From positions 48,983 through 112,982 of the forward strand of contig WRKR01000003.1 of the NCBI GenBank assembly GCA_009782175.1: a stretch of 64,000 nucleotides of DNA. Reading direction: 5' to 3'. Both the position numbers and the translations under genes were made by a program. Position 1 is the first letter of the stretch; each line of letters begins with the position of its first letter. This document shows positions 52,761 to 60,541 of this stretch, piece after piece. Source of the stretch: Cystobacterineae bacterium (lineage in GTDB: Bacteria; Myxococcota; Myxococcia; Myxococcales; Myxococcaceae). The notes under the pieces are model-generated. The model made no database searches. It saw nothing but the letters and a program-made list of their open reading frames with translations, and had not been told where the DNA came from.

Positions 52761-54272
52761 TTAGGTTTTAGGGGTTTCTTGAAGGGTGGCAATGAGGGCG
52801 ACGAGGCTGCGCACGCCAAAGCCTGTAGCGCCCTTATGCATCCACCCGGAGGCCTGGGAGCTTTGGGAGGGTCCACAAATATCCAAGTGGGCCCAAGGTA
52901 TCTCCTTTATAAACTCGCGCAGGAAGAGAGCTCCGTTAATGGCGCCGCCATAATAGCTGTCTGCCATGTTTTTTAAATCAGCCACGTCGGACTTTAAGCC
53001 CTCTTTTTGCTGCTCACACAAGGGCAAGCGCCATATTTTTTCTCCGGCCTGTTTGGCAGCGCGCTCTATTTGAGCCACAAGTGTTTCGTCATTGCCAAAG
53101 AGTCCGGCAATAAATTGCCCCAGGGCCACCATGCAGGCGCCTGTCAGCGTAGCCAGGTTGACAATGGCCTGGGGGTTGTTTTCTGTGGCCATGCACAGCA
53201 AGTCCCCCAAAACGAGGCGACCTTCCGCATCCGTATTGCAGACTTCCACGGTTTTGCCCATGCGGGAGGTGAGAATGTCCGTGGGGCGATAGGCTTTGTG
53301 GGAGGGCATGTTTTCGCAAGCGCCCAGCAAGGCCACCACGGGGAAAGGCGGACGCAGGAGAGCGACCACTTGCATGGCACCCATGACGGCTGCAGCCCCT
53401 GCCATATCCCCATGCATACCCTGCATGCTGCCGTGAGACTTGAGCGAAAGCCCTCCAGAGTCAAAAGTGACGGCCTTTCCCACCCAATAGAGGGGTTTGC
53501 GTTTTTTGTGGGCGGGAGATTTTGGCTCATAGCGCAACTCAATGAGTTGAGGCTCCAAGGCACTGCCCTGGGCCACGGCCAGAAACATTCCCATGCGCAA
53601 GCGCTCCAGCCCACTGCGGCCAAACACGCGCACCTTAAGCCCGTGTTTGAGGGCCATGGCTTTGGCGGCCTTGGCCAAGGCAACCGGCGTGAGGCTGTGC
53701 GCAGGCTCATCCGTGAGTGCTCTGGCCCAATTTTGTGCCTGGGCAATGCATGTGCCCAGGCGTATAGCGCCTTGCAGTTGGCGCATCAGCGTTGCATTCA
53801 ACTTGCAGACCAGTTGGATGGACTTTAAAGGAGAAGGCTCCTTTTGGGTTTTCCACTTGTCAAAGCTATAGCTGCTGAGCACAGCGCCTTCAGTGGCAGC
53901 CTGCACCATGTCCGCGGAACAAAAAGCCTCCGGCCAGAGAATGCTGAGTTTGTGGGCGTTGAGTTTGTGTGCTGTTTTGACCAGGCTCCCCAGCAGGCTT
54001 CTCAGCTTGTGGTTTTTGAAAAGCTTGGCCTCACCCAAGCCCAGCAACAAGAGGCGCGGCTGCGAAAGCCCCTGAGGCATGTGCAGGAGAAAGCTTTGCT
54101 CAGCCTTTCCTGAAAATTTCTCCTGGAGCAGCAGAGGCTGAAGGCTTTTTCTCAAAGCAGCAGGCAAGGGCAACAAGGCCTTGTCAGAAGCTTTTGCAAA
54201 GGCTTCAGAGAAAATGGGGAGGACCAGAATGTCCGCGGAGGCATGGGCAGAAGGTGCAATAGAAAGCAGCAT
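52761..54272 (-). CDS. pepA: Leucyl aminopeptidase (M17)
   Basis: Two-metal cytosolic aminopeptidase. The 503-residue protein has the metal-site Lys and Asp in 'YWVGKAVTFDSGGLSLKS', Asp in 'MHGDMAGAAAV', the signature NTDAEGRLVLGD, and 'ADLKNMADSYYGGAINGALF'. The family usually has VGKG at the first site; here it is VGKA. The frame reaches 54386, but the ATG at 54272 follows AGGTAAG and starts the conserved region. Confidence 0.93.
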   Translation of the reverse strand: MLLSIAPSAHASADILVLPIFSEAFAKASDKALLPLPAALRKSLQPLLLQEKFSGKAEQSFLLHMPQGLSQPRLLLLGLGEAKLFKNHKLRSLLGSLVKTAHKLNAHKLSILWPEAFCSADMVQAATEGAVLSSYSFDKWKTQKEPSPLKSIQLVCKLNATLMRQLQGAIRLGTCIAQAQNWARALTDEPAHSLTPVALAKAAKAMALKHGLKVRVFGRSGLERLRMGMFLAVAQGSALEPQLIELRYEPKSPAHKKRKPLYWVGKAVTFDSGGLSLKSHGSMQGMHGDMAGAAAVMGAMQVVALLRPPFPVVALLGACENMPSHKAYRPTDILTSRMGKTVEVCNTDAEGRLVLGDLLCMATENNPQAIVNLATLTGACMVALGQFIAGLFGNDETLVAQIERAAKQAGEKIWRLPLCEQQKEGLKSDVADLKNMADSYYGGAINGALFLREFIKEIPWAHLDICGPSQSSQASGWMHKGATGFGVRSLVALIATLQETPKT

Positions 54273-54423
54273 AGGCTGCTTACCTACCTTTGCTTGCTTT
54301 GAAAAAGCAAGGCATGCCTGCAGGGGACGTGCACTGGAAAATGCACAGCGCACCGTTGGACATTCCCTTGCTTTAGAAACTAACACTCATAGTTTTATAC
54401 CCTTAAAACGAGACGGAGGAAGG

Positions 54424-54482
54424 CTCATGCCAAATTGAAACCGGTCTGGAGAATCAAATCAGTTCTAAGTGGAAGCGCTCTA
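54424..54482. repeat. Partial dispersed TIR repeat at a lipoprotein gene stop (copy C)
   Basis: The segment from CTCATGCCAAATTGAAACCG through GGAGAATCAAATCAGTTC is identical or nearly identical to the right part of copy B. It ends AGCGCTCTA at 54482; the last three bases are the complement of the TAG stop of the 54480-56201 gene. Confidence 0.8.
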
Positions 54483-56201
54483 GGGTTGGCTTGGTTTTAA
54501 TTGGCGATAATAGCTTTGGGGCAAAAGCTTCACCAGCTTAGCGCCTGTACGCATCCACATTTGGCCGCCTTCATCTATGGCGACGGCAATGGCGGTTAAG
54601 GGGGCATCGCCTTTCTCCCAATAATTAAAGCGCCACAGCTCTCCATTTTCTGGGCTGTCTATGGCGATGGCCTCAATGGGCCAACCGGGGACAATCTCAC
54701 TGGAGGTGAGGCTGGTGGGCACAGAGAAAAGAGCTGAGTTGAGGATGACGAGGCTGCGTCCTGTGCCATGAGCATATTTCGTAATCATCAATTCGCTTGA
54801 ACTCATAATGGGCTTTTCATTCAGCAGGGGCAGGCGGTTGTTGTCTGTGGCCTGAATGCCCAAAAAGCGTGTGGATTGGGAGGTAGAGGCCACAAGGAAA
54901 GTTTCGTCTCTGGAAATTTGGAGCCCAATAACCAGGCTTTCAAAGAGGCTGGTCCTATAGGTGCGCTGGGGGTTGGTTGTGCTGTTGAGGGGATTTATTT
55001 CATAGACAGCAACAAAATAGCTTTGGGTTCTCTCATCAAATTCGGCCAAATAGAGGGAGGTGGCGTCCTTGGAGAAAACGGCACCAGGCGTGAGGGGGAC
55101 ACCATTATAAGCTTTGTCTGCATCCAAGTTGGCAATGACGGGGCAAGGGGGAGGAACGGGGAGGCCACTACCTGAGCCGCATGTGGGAGCAAGCGAGGTG
55201 GGGTTGAAGCGGCGCATTTCCAAATAGCCCGAGGAAGAAGAAACCCAGGGGACTGTCCACACGGGCAGCAGCAAAACCCCTTGCACAAGGGTGGGGGGAA
55301 TAGGAAAGGCCACAGAGTTGTTGGAAGGATGAAGCATCGGGGAGTTGCTGCGTTGGTTGTTCAGAGAAACGCGCGAGAGCGTATAAGTTGTGCCTGAAAA
55401 AACGACGACGAAGGCATTGCCACTGGAGTCCACGCTTAGTTTTTCAAAGCTCCCCGAATCCCAAGTGGACGCCTCGGGGACAGAGAGGTAGCTGGTGGGG
55501 TTGTCGCGAAAGGCAAACATGCTGCCTTCTGCGCCCAGCGTATAAGCCCAGCGATAGCCGTTGACAGGGGGCGTTATTTGGGTGGAAGCATTGCACTGGA
55601 TGCGGTTGTCGTTGAGGCGCACCTCATGGAGGATGTCTCCCTGAGTATCAAAGTGTGCCAAAAAAGCCCCTTGCTCGTCCGCGGAGCACCCCCAGAAGGT
55701 GGTGGGGCTGTTGTTGCCGCCGACGGCAATAAAGCTGTCTGTGGCGGCCATCATGCCGTCTTCGCGCTCGACAATGGAGGCGGCGGGGAAGAAGGAGATG
55801 CCGTGAGGAGGCGAGTCGTTGATGCGCCCATCTTCACATTCAGCGCGTATTTTGAGGGCCAGGCGTGCGGCGATGCCCAGCTCTGCAAAGAGAGGCTCAA
55901 AGGCTTCCTTCGGCACCGTAAATGAGGTGGTGCCGGCTTCCAGGAGGAGGTTTTGGATGAGGTGGTTTCCCTGGAAGAGTTGGGAGCTGACAATTTTGCC
56001 GCAACCTTGAATGGAGCTGGTGAGGGAGACAGCGTCACCGACAAAATAGCCTATGGCTGAGGTGAGGCGTACACTGAGGGGGTTGGGCGGAGGCTCCGGA
56101 GGGGTTTTTTTGCTGTCACAACCACATGCGAGGAGCAAGAAGAGAGACGCCGCCTGCGCCCACCGGCCATATTTTTGATGAAGGCTTGCCATGCCTGGCA
56201 T
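54480..56201 (-). CDS. Putative surface lipoprotein of unknown function
   Basis: A 573-residue protein with a signal peptide and lipobox LLACGC near residue 26, then a Pro-rich spacer (PPEPPPNP). The rest is beta-rich and reads like a propeller or repeated blade pattern ('GNAFVVVFSGTTYTLSRVSL', 'DATSLYLAEFDERTQSYFVA'), with several cysteines likely forming disulfides. No family assigned. It shares strand with the OmpA-family gene upstream (13 bases away), so both are probably one envelope operon. The stop codon comes from a dispersed repeat. Confidence 0.75.
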   Translation of the reverse strand: MPGMASLHQKYGRWAQAASLFLLLACGCDSKKTPPEPPPNPLSVRLTSAIGYFVGDAVSLTSSIQGCGKIVSSQLFQGNHLIQNLLLEAGTTSFTVPKEAFEPLFAELGIAARLALKIRAECEDGRINDSPPHGISFFPAASIVEREDGMMAATDSFIAVGGNNSPTTFWGCSADEQGAFLAHFDTQGDILHEVRLNDNRIQCNASTQITPPVNGYRWAYTLGAEGSMFAFRDNPTSYLSVPEASTWDSGSFEKLSVDSSGNAFVVVFSGTTYTLSRVSLNNQRSNSPMLHPSNNSVAFPIPPTLVQGVLLLPVWTVPWVSSSSGYLEMRRFNPTSLAPTCGSGSGLPVPPPCPVIANLDADKAYNGVPLTPGAVFSKDATSLYLAEFDERTQSYFVAVYEINPLNSTTNPQRTYRTSLFESLVIGLQISRDETFLVASTSQSTRFLGIQATDNNRLPLLNEKPIMSSSELMITKYAHGTGRSLVILNSALFSVPTSLTSSEIVPGWPIEAIAIDSPENGELWRFNYWEKGDAPLTAIAVAIDEGGQMWMRTGAKLVKLLPQSYYRQLKPSQP

Positions 56202-56214
56202 TCTAAGGCATGCG

Positions 56215-58230
56215 CTACCATTTTTCTAGGACAACAAAATCCATGCGCCTATTGAGTAGACGCCCCTTGGAGACGGTGTTGGGTGCGACAGGCTTGGTAT
56301 CGCCCCAGTTGAGCACCTCAATGCGCTCCGCGTCCACGCCGAGCCGCGCGAGTGCGTCGACGACGGCTTGAGCGCGTTGAGCAGAAAGCTGCATGGCGTG
56401 GGCCTCTGTTTTTTGGGCTTCCACATGGCTTTCGAGCCGCAGGCTTTTGATGTTGTTGCGGATGAGAGCATCAACGAGGCTGCGCAGCTGCGCTTGTCCG
56501 CGCGCAGTCAGCTCTGCTTTGTGGGAGGCAAAGGCGAGGGGCTCAGCCAGGACGAGGCGCTGGTTGACAAGGCGCACGTGTGGGGCAGCGGGAGCGGCCT
56601 CAATGTCCAGCGAGAGGGTTTGTTTTTGGCCGGGGGAGAAATGGACGTTGAGGATTTTGGCAAGGCCCTCTTGGGGGATGAGCTCCAGCAATTGAGGGCC
56701 TGCGGGGATGTTGAAAACAGAAGCTGTTTCCAAGGGGAAGCTTTGCGGGCTAGGCCCGCGCAGCAAAACTTGTCCCAAGACGAATTTGTTGCCGCGCCTC
56801 AAAGAGAGAACAAGCTGTGCGGAGGAGGGGACCAGGGAGATGAGGTGTGTTTCGTTTGGGTTTTCTCCATGGAGGAGGGTTTGTGTTTTGGGGAAATAGC
56901 CAGGGGCATTTATTTCCACGGTATAGCTACCCGGGGGGAGGGCTTGGCTTTGGAAGTGGCCATGGTGTTGGCTTTGAAGCTCTTGAGGGCCGAGTTTTAT
57001 GTCCACATGGGGGAGTGGCTGTTGCGTATGCGCATCCACCACCCTGCCGACAATGGGGGAGAGAGGTGGAGCGGCCAAGCGTTGAGAGGCGGCGAGAGGC
57101 GAGAAGGCAGAATGCACAAAGGGCTCTGTGGCCAGGGAGACGCCGAGGAAGACGCGCCAGGGGGGCGAAGGAGCAAAGCTTGGAATGTGTGGGGTTTTGA
57201 GGTTAACTTCTCCTCCCAGGGTGAGGGTGAAACTGGGCAACATGGTGAGTTTGGCGCCAAAGAGCAGGGACTGGGGGTTGGCTTTGGTGAAAGCAGCGGA
57301 TGCTTGCCTGTCCTCTTCATTCCAAAAGGGGATAATGGCCCGATATTCAACAAAAGGAGTGGCATAGGGGAGGGGGGCTTCCAGGGCGAGGCGGACGGAG
57401 GCGTGGTGGCGGTGTGTTAAGTTCCAGGCGAAGGTTTTCCAGGCGGTTTCTCTGGAAAGCTGCTCCAAAGAAATGGGGCCGTTGTGGCCTATGCCCAGGC
57501 CCAGGTTGGCATGGAGGATGAGGGGGACGCGGGGAGAAAGCTCCTGAGCATTCCACGTGAGCAATGCCGATGGTTGAAAGGCAAAGCGTATATTTTGCAC
57601 GGACTGGTTGGTAGTAAAAACCCGCAAGCCCAAATCCATTCCCGCATAGAAGCTTTGGGCAAAGCGGTGGGCAAGCTTAAGGCCGAGGGTAGTATCCCCG
57701 AGTATTTGTCCGGAATACGTTGTGGTGGGAGAGGAAGTGCCATAGCTGGCATAGGAGGAGGAAAGCTCATAGCTGGCATAGGCTTCAAGCCAAGGCAGAA
57801 ACACCCATGCTGCCGCGAAAGTTGCCGTCCAGCGACTGGTGTCAGAGAAGCTTGAGTCCAAGGAGCCTGAGGCAGGGGAGCCAGGCCCGTCCTCGAAAGT
57901 TTTGGGGAAATGGTTGGCATGGGAATAATCCACCAACAAGGAGAAGTGAAGCAGCCCTGGCCTGCCCAGTTGTGCGCTGTGCGTATAAAAAAGGCCCACA
58001 CTGCGCTGCAAGGCAGCGGCGCGGACATTGCGCGCATCGCCCACCTCTAAATAGAGCGTGCTCGGGGTATGCGGATCCGGAGCGGGGTCGGCCTGAGGAG
58101 GTGAAAGGAAAGAGGCCTCCGGGTCGGCATGAGGTGTGGAGTTGTATTCAGCTGAGTTGGATTCAGCTGTTTCTATGCCAAAGAGGAGGAGGGTTGCCAG
58201 AACCGGGGTATAAAGGGAGGGCATAAGCAT
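56215..58230 (-). CDS. Outer-membrane OmpA-family protein with carboxypeptidase-like regulatory domain
   Basis: A 671-residue envelope protein. Signal peptide MLMPSLYTPVLATLLLFGIE; a long beta-barrel-like region (about 40-370); a CarboxypepD_reg/PEGA-type beta domain ('VGRVVDAHTQQPLPHVDIKL' and 'LPPGSYTVEINAPGYFPKTQ'); and a C-terminal OmpA domain (about 560-671; 'LRSLVDALIRNNIKSLRLES', 'SAQRAQAVVDALARLGVDAE', 'GRLLNRRMDFVVLE') that should bind peptidoglycan. The frame opens at 58290; the signal peptide suggests 58230 or 58224. Confidence 0.87.
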   Translation of the reverse strand: MLMPSLYTPVLATLLLFGIETAESNSAEYNSTPHADPEASFLSPPQADPAPDPHTPSTLYLEVGDARNVRAAALQRSVGLFYTHSAQLGRPGLLHFSLLVDYSHANHFPKTFEDGPGSPASGSLDSSFSDTSRWTATFAAAWVFLPWLEAYASYELSSSYASYGTSSPTTTYSGQILGDTTLGLKLAHRFAQSFYAGMDLGLRVFTTNQSVQNIRFAFQPSALLTWNAQELSPRVPLILHANLGLGIGHNGPISLEQLSRETAWKTFAWNLTHRHHASVRLALEAPLPYATPFVEYRAIIPFWNEEDRQASAAFTKANPQSLLFGAKLTMLPSFTLTLGGEVNLKTPHIPSFAPSPPWRVFLGVSLATEPFVHSAFSPLAASQRLAAPPLSPIVGRVVDAHTQQPLPHVDIKLGPQELQSQHHGHFQSQALPPGSYTVEINAPGYFPKTQTLLHGENPNETHLISLVPSSAQLVLSLRRGNKFVLGQVLLRGPSPQSFPLETASVFNIPAGPQLLELIPQEGLAKILNVHFSPGQKQTLSLDIEAAPAAPHVRLVNQRLVLAEPLAFASHKAELTARGQAQLRSLVDALIRNNIKSLRLESHVEAQKTEAHAMQLSAQRAQAVVDALARLGVDAERIEVLNWGDTKPVAPNTVSKGRLLNRRMDFVVLEKW

Positions 58231-58289
58231 GGCACGCAGAAAATAGAGAAAATGTGGGCATGGTACACAAAAAAAGAAAACCGCAACCA

Positions 58290-58341
58290 TTTAATTGCAA
58301 AGAAGAGCAGAGAAAGGGGTCGGTTTAATTGCAAAGAAGAG
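58290..58341. repeat. Direct repeat of an 18-mer (TTTAATTGCAAAGAAGAG)
   Basis: Two exact copies, 58290-58307 and 58324-58341, in the divergent region between the OmpA-family gene and the small TPR gene. Could be paired operator sites or a short duplication. Confidence 0.75.
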
Positions 58342-58451
58342 AAGAGAAGCTCAATATTTTAACTGAGGCTGGCCGTTTTTTTTAGAGGCCAAATGGTATA
58401 CACTGTTTGCAACGGGAGGCACTCCCCCAGGAGGCTCCCCAGAGGAGGCCT

Positions 58452-58808
58452 GTGCATATTCGACATTTTTATATTTTGAGCCTGTTCTCCGTGTTTGCCT
58501 GGGAAGCGAGCGCCGCCGGGCGCCTGGAGGCCCGCCCGAAGCTGTCGCCTTCGCACATGCATTATTTCAAGGCATGCTTTGCCCATGAGCGAGGGGATAT
58601 ACAAAAAGCGAAGAATGAGTTGCGTTTAGCTCAGGTGCTGGATGAAAATAGCCCTTATTTGCGTTTAGCCATGCAGCGTCAGAGGACGCAGCATGAGAAG
58701 GCGCGGCTCCCCAAGGCCATGCCTTCGGAGCGTTTCAGGGGGGAGCTTTCAAGCGCAAGGGTTGAGGAGCGGCATTTTCAGGAGACAGTTCATCTGAGCA
58801 AAGAATGA
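58452..58808 (+). CDS. Small exported TPR-like protein
   Basis: A 118-residue product that starts at GTG 58452, directly after a strong AGAGGAGG. It has a signal peptide ('HIRHFYILSLFSVFAWEASA'), then a helical pair resembling one TPR ('HYFKACFAHERGDIQKAKNE' and 'LRLAQVLDENSPYLRL'), and a basic tail. No wider family recognised. The frame is open to 58407, but the ribosome-binding site decides the start. Confidence 0.65.
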   Translation: MHIRHFYILSLFSVFAWEASAAGRLEARPKLSPSHMHYFKACFAHERGDIQKAKNELRLAQVLDENSPYLRLAMQRQRTQHEKARLPKAMPSERFRGELSSARVEERHFQETVHLSKE

Positions 58809-59150
58809 GCTCATCCTTTCTTTTTTTATTTCAAGTTTTTATTTAAAGCCCTTTATCTTCGGACTTTCCTTTTTTGTTGAAAGGAGAAGGCGGCCATATT
58901 CTTTCTTTGCTTTCAGGGTCGAGGTTTGCTTTTTTGTGCAAGAGTGAAGGTGTGTAAGTTCTTTTTCTCAGGCTTTTTCTCAAGCTTTTTCTCAGGCTTT
59001 TTCTCAAGCGAGGCATGTGTTGATGTAAGCAGGGCGAGCAGATGGTTTGGGGTTCAACGTTCATTCCATTTTCATTCAATCTCCGTGTAGCTTTTGGCTT
59101 GCTTATGGTTTAAGTTTCATCATCTTCCTGTGAGGGGGTTATTTCTGTTT
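58809..59150. other. Intergenic region upstream of the bactofilin operon
   Basis: T-rich; holds the 12-bp repeat array and presumably the bac operon promoter. A 78-codon minus-strand ORF is present but has no family features. Confidence 0.5.
58961..59008. repeat. Four perfect 12-bp tandem repeats (CTTTTTCTCARG)
   Basis: Units alternate CTTTTTCTCAGG and CTTTTTCTCAAG. On the minus strand the period is in frame with a 78-codon ORF (58843-59079) and encodes repeated LRKS. Lies in the 340-base gap before bacN. Confidence 0.85.
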
Positions 59151-59495
59151 ATGCTGCAAAACAACCCAATAAACATCATTCGAAAAGGCATCATCATCCG
59201 AGGCAGTCTGTCAGGCGGTGGGGACTTGGTGGTTGAAGGTCAAATTGAAGGGCAAGTGGATTTGAAAAACCATTTGACCATTGAGACGACGGGGAAAGTT
59301 CAAGCGGATATTCGGGCGGAGCAGTTAACCATTAACGGTGAAGCCAGTGGAAACATTGATGCCTCTTCAAAAGTATCCATCAACGCGAGTGCTTCCGTCA
59401 ACGGTGACATCCGCGCTCCGCGTATCGTCATTGAAGATGGTGCCATTTTTAATGGTTCCATTGAAATGGATGTGAAATTGCCGGACGATATTTAA
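59151..59495 (+). CDS. bacN: Bactofilin (BacN-like)
   Basis: A 114-residue polymer-forming beta-helix cytoskeletal protein. 'IIIRGSLSGGGDLVVEGQIE', 'GQVDLKNHLTIETTGKVQAD', 'ASGNIDASSKVSINASASVN' and 'GDIRAPRIVIEDGAIFNGSI' are classic bactofilin rungs. First of three bactofilins followed by a ParB-like gene, as in the M. xanthus bacNOP-padC operon; the symbol rests on gene order. An open frame starts at 59094, but ATG 59151 begins the normal N-terminal tail. Confidence 0.9.
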   Translation: MLQNNPINIIRKGIIIRGSLSGGGDLVVEGQIEGQVDLKNHLTIETTGKVQADIRAEQLTINGEASGNIDASSKVSINASASVNGDIRAPRIVIEDGAIFNGSIEMDVKLPDDI

Positions 59496-59532
59496 TTTTG
59501 TCAACACCTACGCATAACAACGGGAAACAAAC

Positions 59533-59853
59533 ATGGCCAATACCATCATCGGTTCAAGCATCGTTATTGACGGGGAAATTTCAGGGGACGAGGACTTGGT
59601 AATCCAAGGGACCGTCAAAGGAAGAATTTCTCTGAAAGAAAGCCTCTATGTGGAAAGCTCCGGCATTGTCGAGGCGGATATTGACACGCAGAATGTCGAA
59701 ATTGCCGGAAGGGTGACAGGCAACATTGTGGCGAGCGACAAAGTGGAGTTGAAAGCGGATTGTCGCGTCATTGGGGACATCAAATCTCCGCGCATTTTGA
59801 TTGCGGATGGGGCCGCGTTTAAGGGCAATGTAGACATGGACATCAAAGACTGA
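59533..59853 (+). CDS. bacO: Bactofilin (BacO-like)
   Basis: A 106-residue bactofilin, almost bare core: MANTIIGSSIVIDGEISGDE, then 'LVIQGTVKGRISLKESLYVE', 'VEIAGRVTGNIVASDKVELK' and 'GDIKSPRILIADGAAFKGNV'. Very short tails at both ends. It lies 37 bases after bacN and seven bases before bacP. Co-polymerisation with its neighbours is known for the M. xanthus proteins and inferred here. Confidence 0.92.
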   Translation: MANTIIGSSIVIDGEISGDEDLVIQGTVKGRISLKESLYVESSGIVEADIDTQNVEIAGRVTGNIVASDKVELKADCRVIGDIKSPRILIADGAAFKGNVDMDIKD

Positions 59854-59860
59854 GGTTTGC

Positions 59861-60538
59861 ATGGCCGTGAAAAACCAGAGCATGTTTTCGAACAATACCG
59901 TCGTAGGCCCTTCCATTCTCATCAGCGGGCGGCTTTCGGGTGATGAGGATTTGACCGTTCGCGGGAGAGTAGAAGGGGAAATAGTGCTTTCTCATACGCT
60001 GATTGTGGAGGAGTCCGGCATTGTGAAAGCCAATGTTGAGGTGAAGCACGCCATTGTTTCCGGGGTGGTGGTGGGGAACATCAGGGCAACAGAATGCGTA
60101 GAGTTGACCCCCGGAGGCAGAATGGTGGGGGACATCGTCTCTCCCCGGGTGATGATTGTGGATGGCGCCAGCTTTCGTGGCCGCGTGGACATGGGGGAGG
60201 CGCAAGGCCCGCGTGAAGCACAAGAGCGCCCCGCCACCAAACCCAGCTATACCGCATATGCGCCGCGCTTCTCCTCGGCTTTAAGGCCCCCTTCTGTCCC
60301 CAGGCCGCCCTTAAGGAGTGCTAGCCCTCCCGCCCCCCTGCAGAGGCCGGCAGCCCCCAGGCCTATGCCCGTACAGAGGACGGTGGTGACAGCACCACCC
60401 CCTGCGGTGGCCTCGCCGCCTGAACACTTGCCTTCTGACGCCGATGAGGACTCTGCGGATGCGAAGCCCTTGCCCCCGGAGCCACCTGTGCTTATGGATG
60501 TGAACAAGAAAAAAGTGGTTGTCAAAAAGAAGAAATAA
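59861..60538 (+). CDS. bacP: Bactofilin with long proline-rich tail (BacP-like)
   Basis: A 225-residue protein. The bactofilin core spans about 12-115 ('ILISGRLSGDEDLTVRGRVE', 'HAIVSGVVVGNIRATECVEL', 'GDIVSPRVMIVDGASFRGRV'). A Pro/Ala/Arg-rich tail (about 120-205) follows and the C-terminus is a very basic NKKKVVVKKKK. The tail is where partner proteins could bind. Three bases separate it from padC. Confidence 0.92.
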   Translation: MAVKNQSMFSNNTVVGPSILISGRLSGDEDLTVRGRVEGEIVLSHTLIVEESGIVKANVEVKHAIVSGVVVGNIRATECVELTPGGRMVGDIVSPRVMIVDGASFRGRVDMGEAQGPREAQERPATKPSYTAYAPRFSSALRPPSVPRPPLRSASPPAPLQRPAAPRPMPVQRTVVTAPPPAVASPPEHLPSDADEDSADAKPLPPEPPVLMDVNKKKVVVKKKK

Positions 60539-60541
60539 GCC

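Noticed and set aside
58843..59079. 78-residue basic ORF with LRKS repeats
   Set aside because: Probably a by-product of the 12-bp tandem repeats; no ribosome-binding site or homology recognised. Kept only as a finding.
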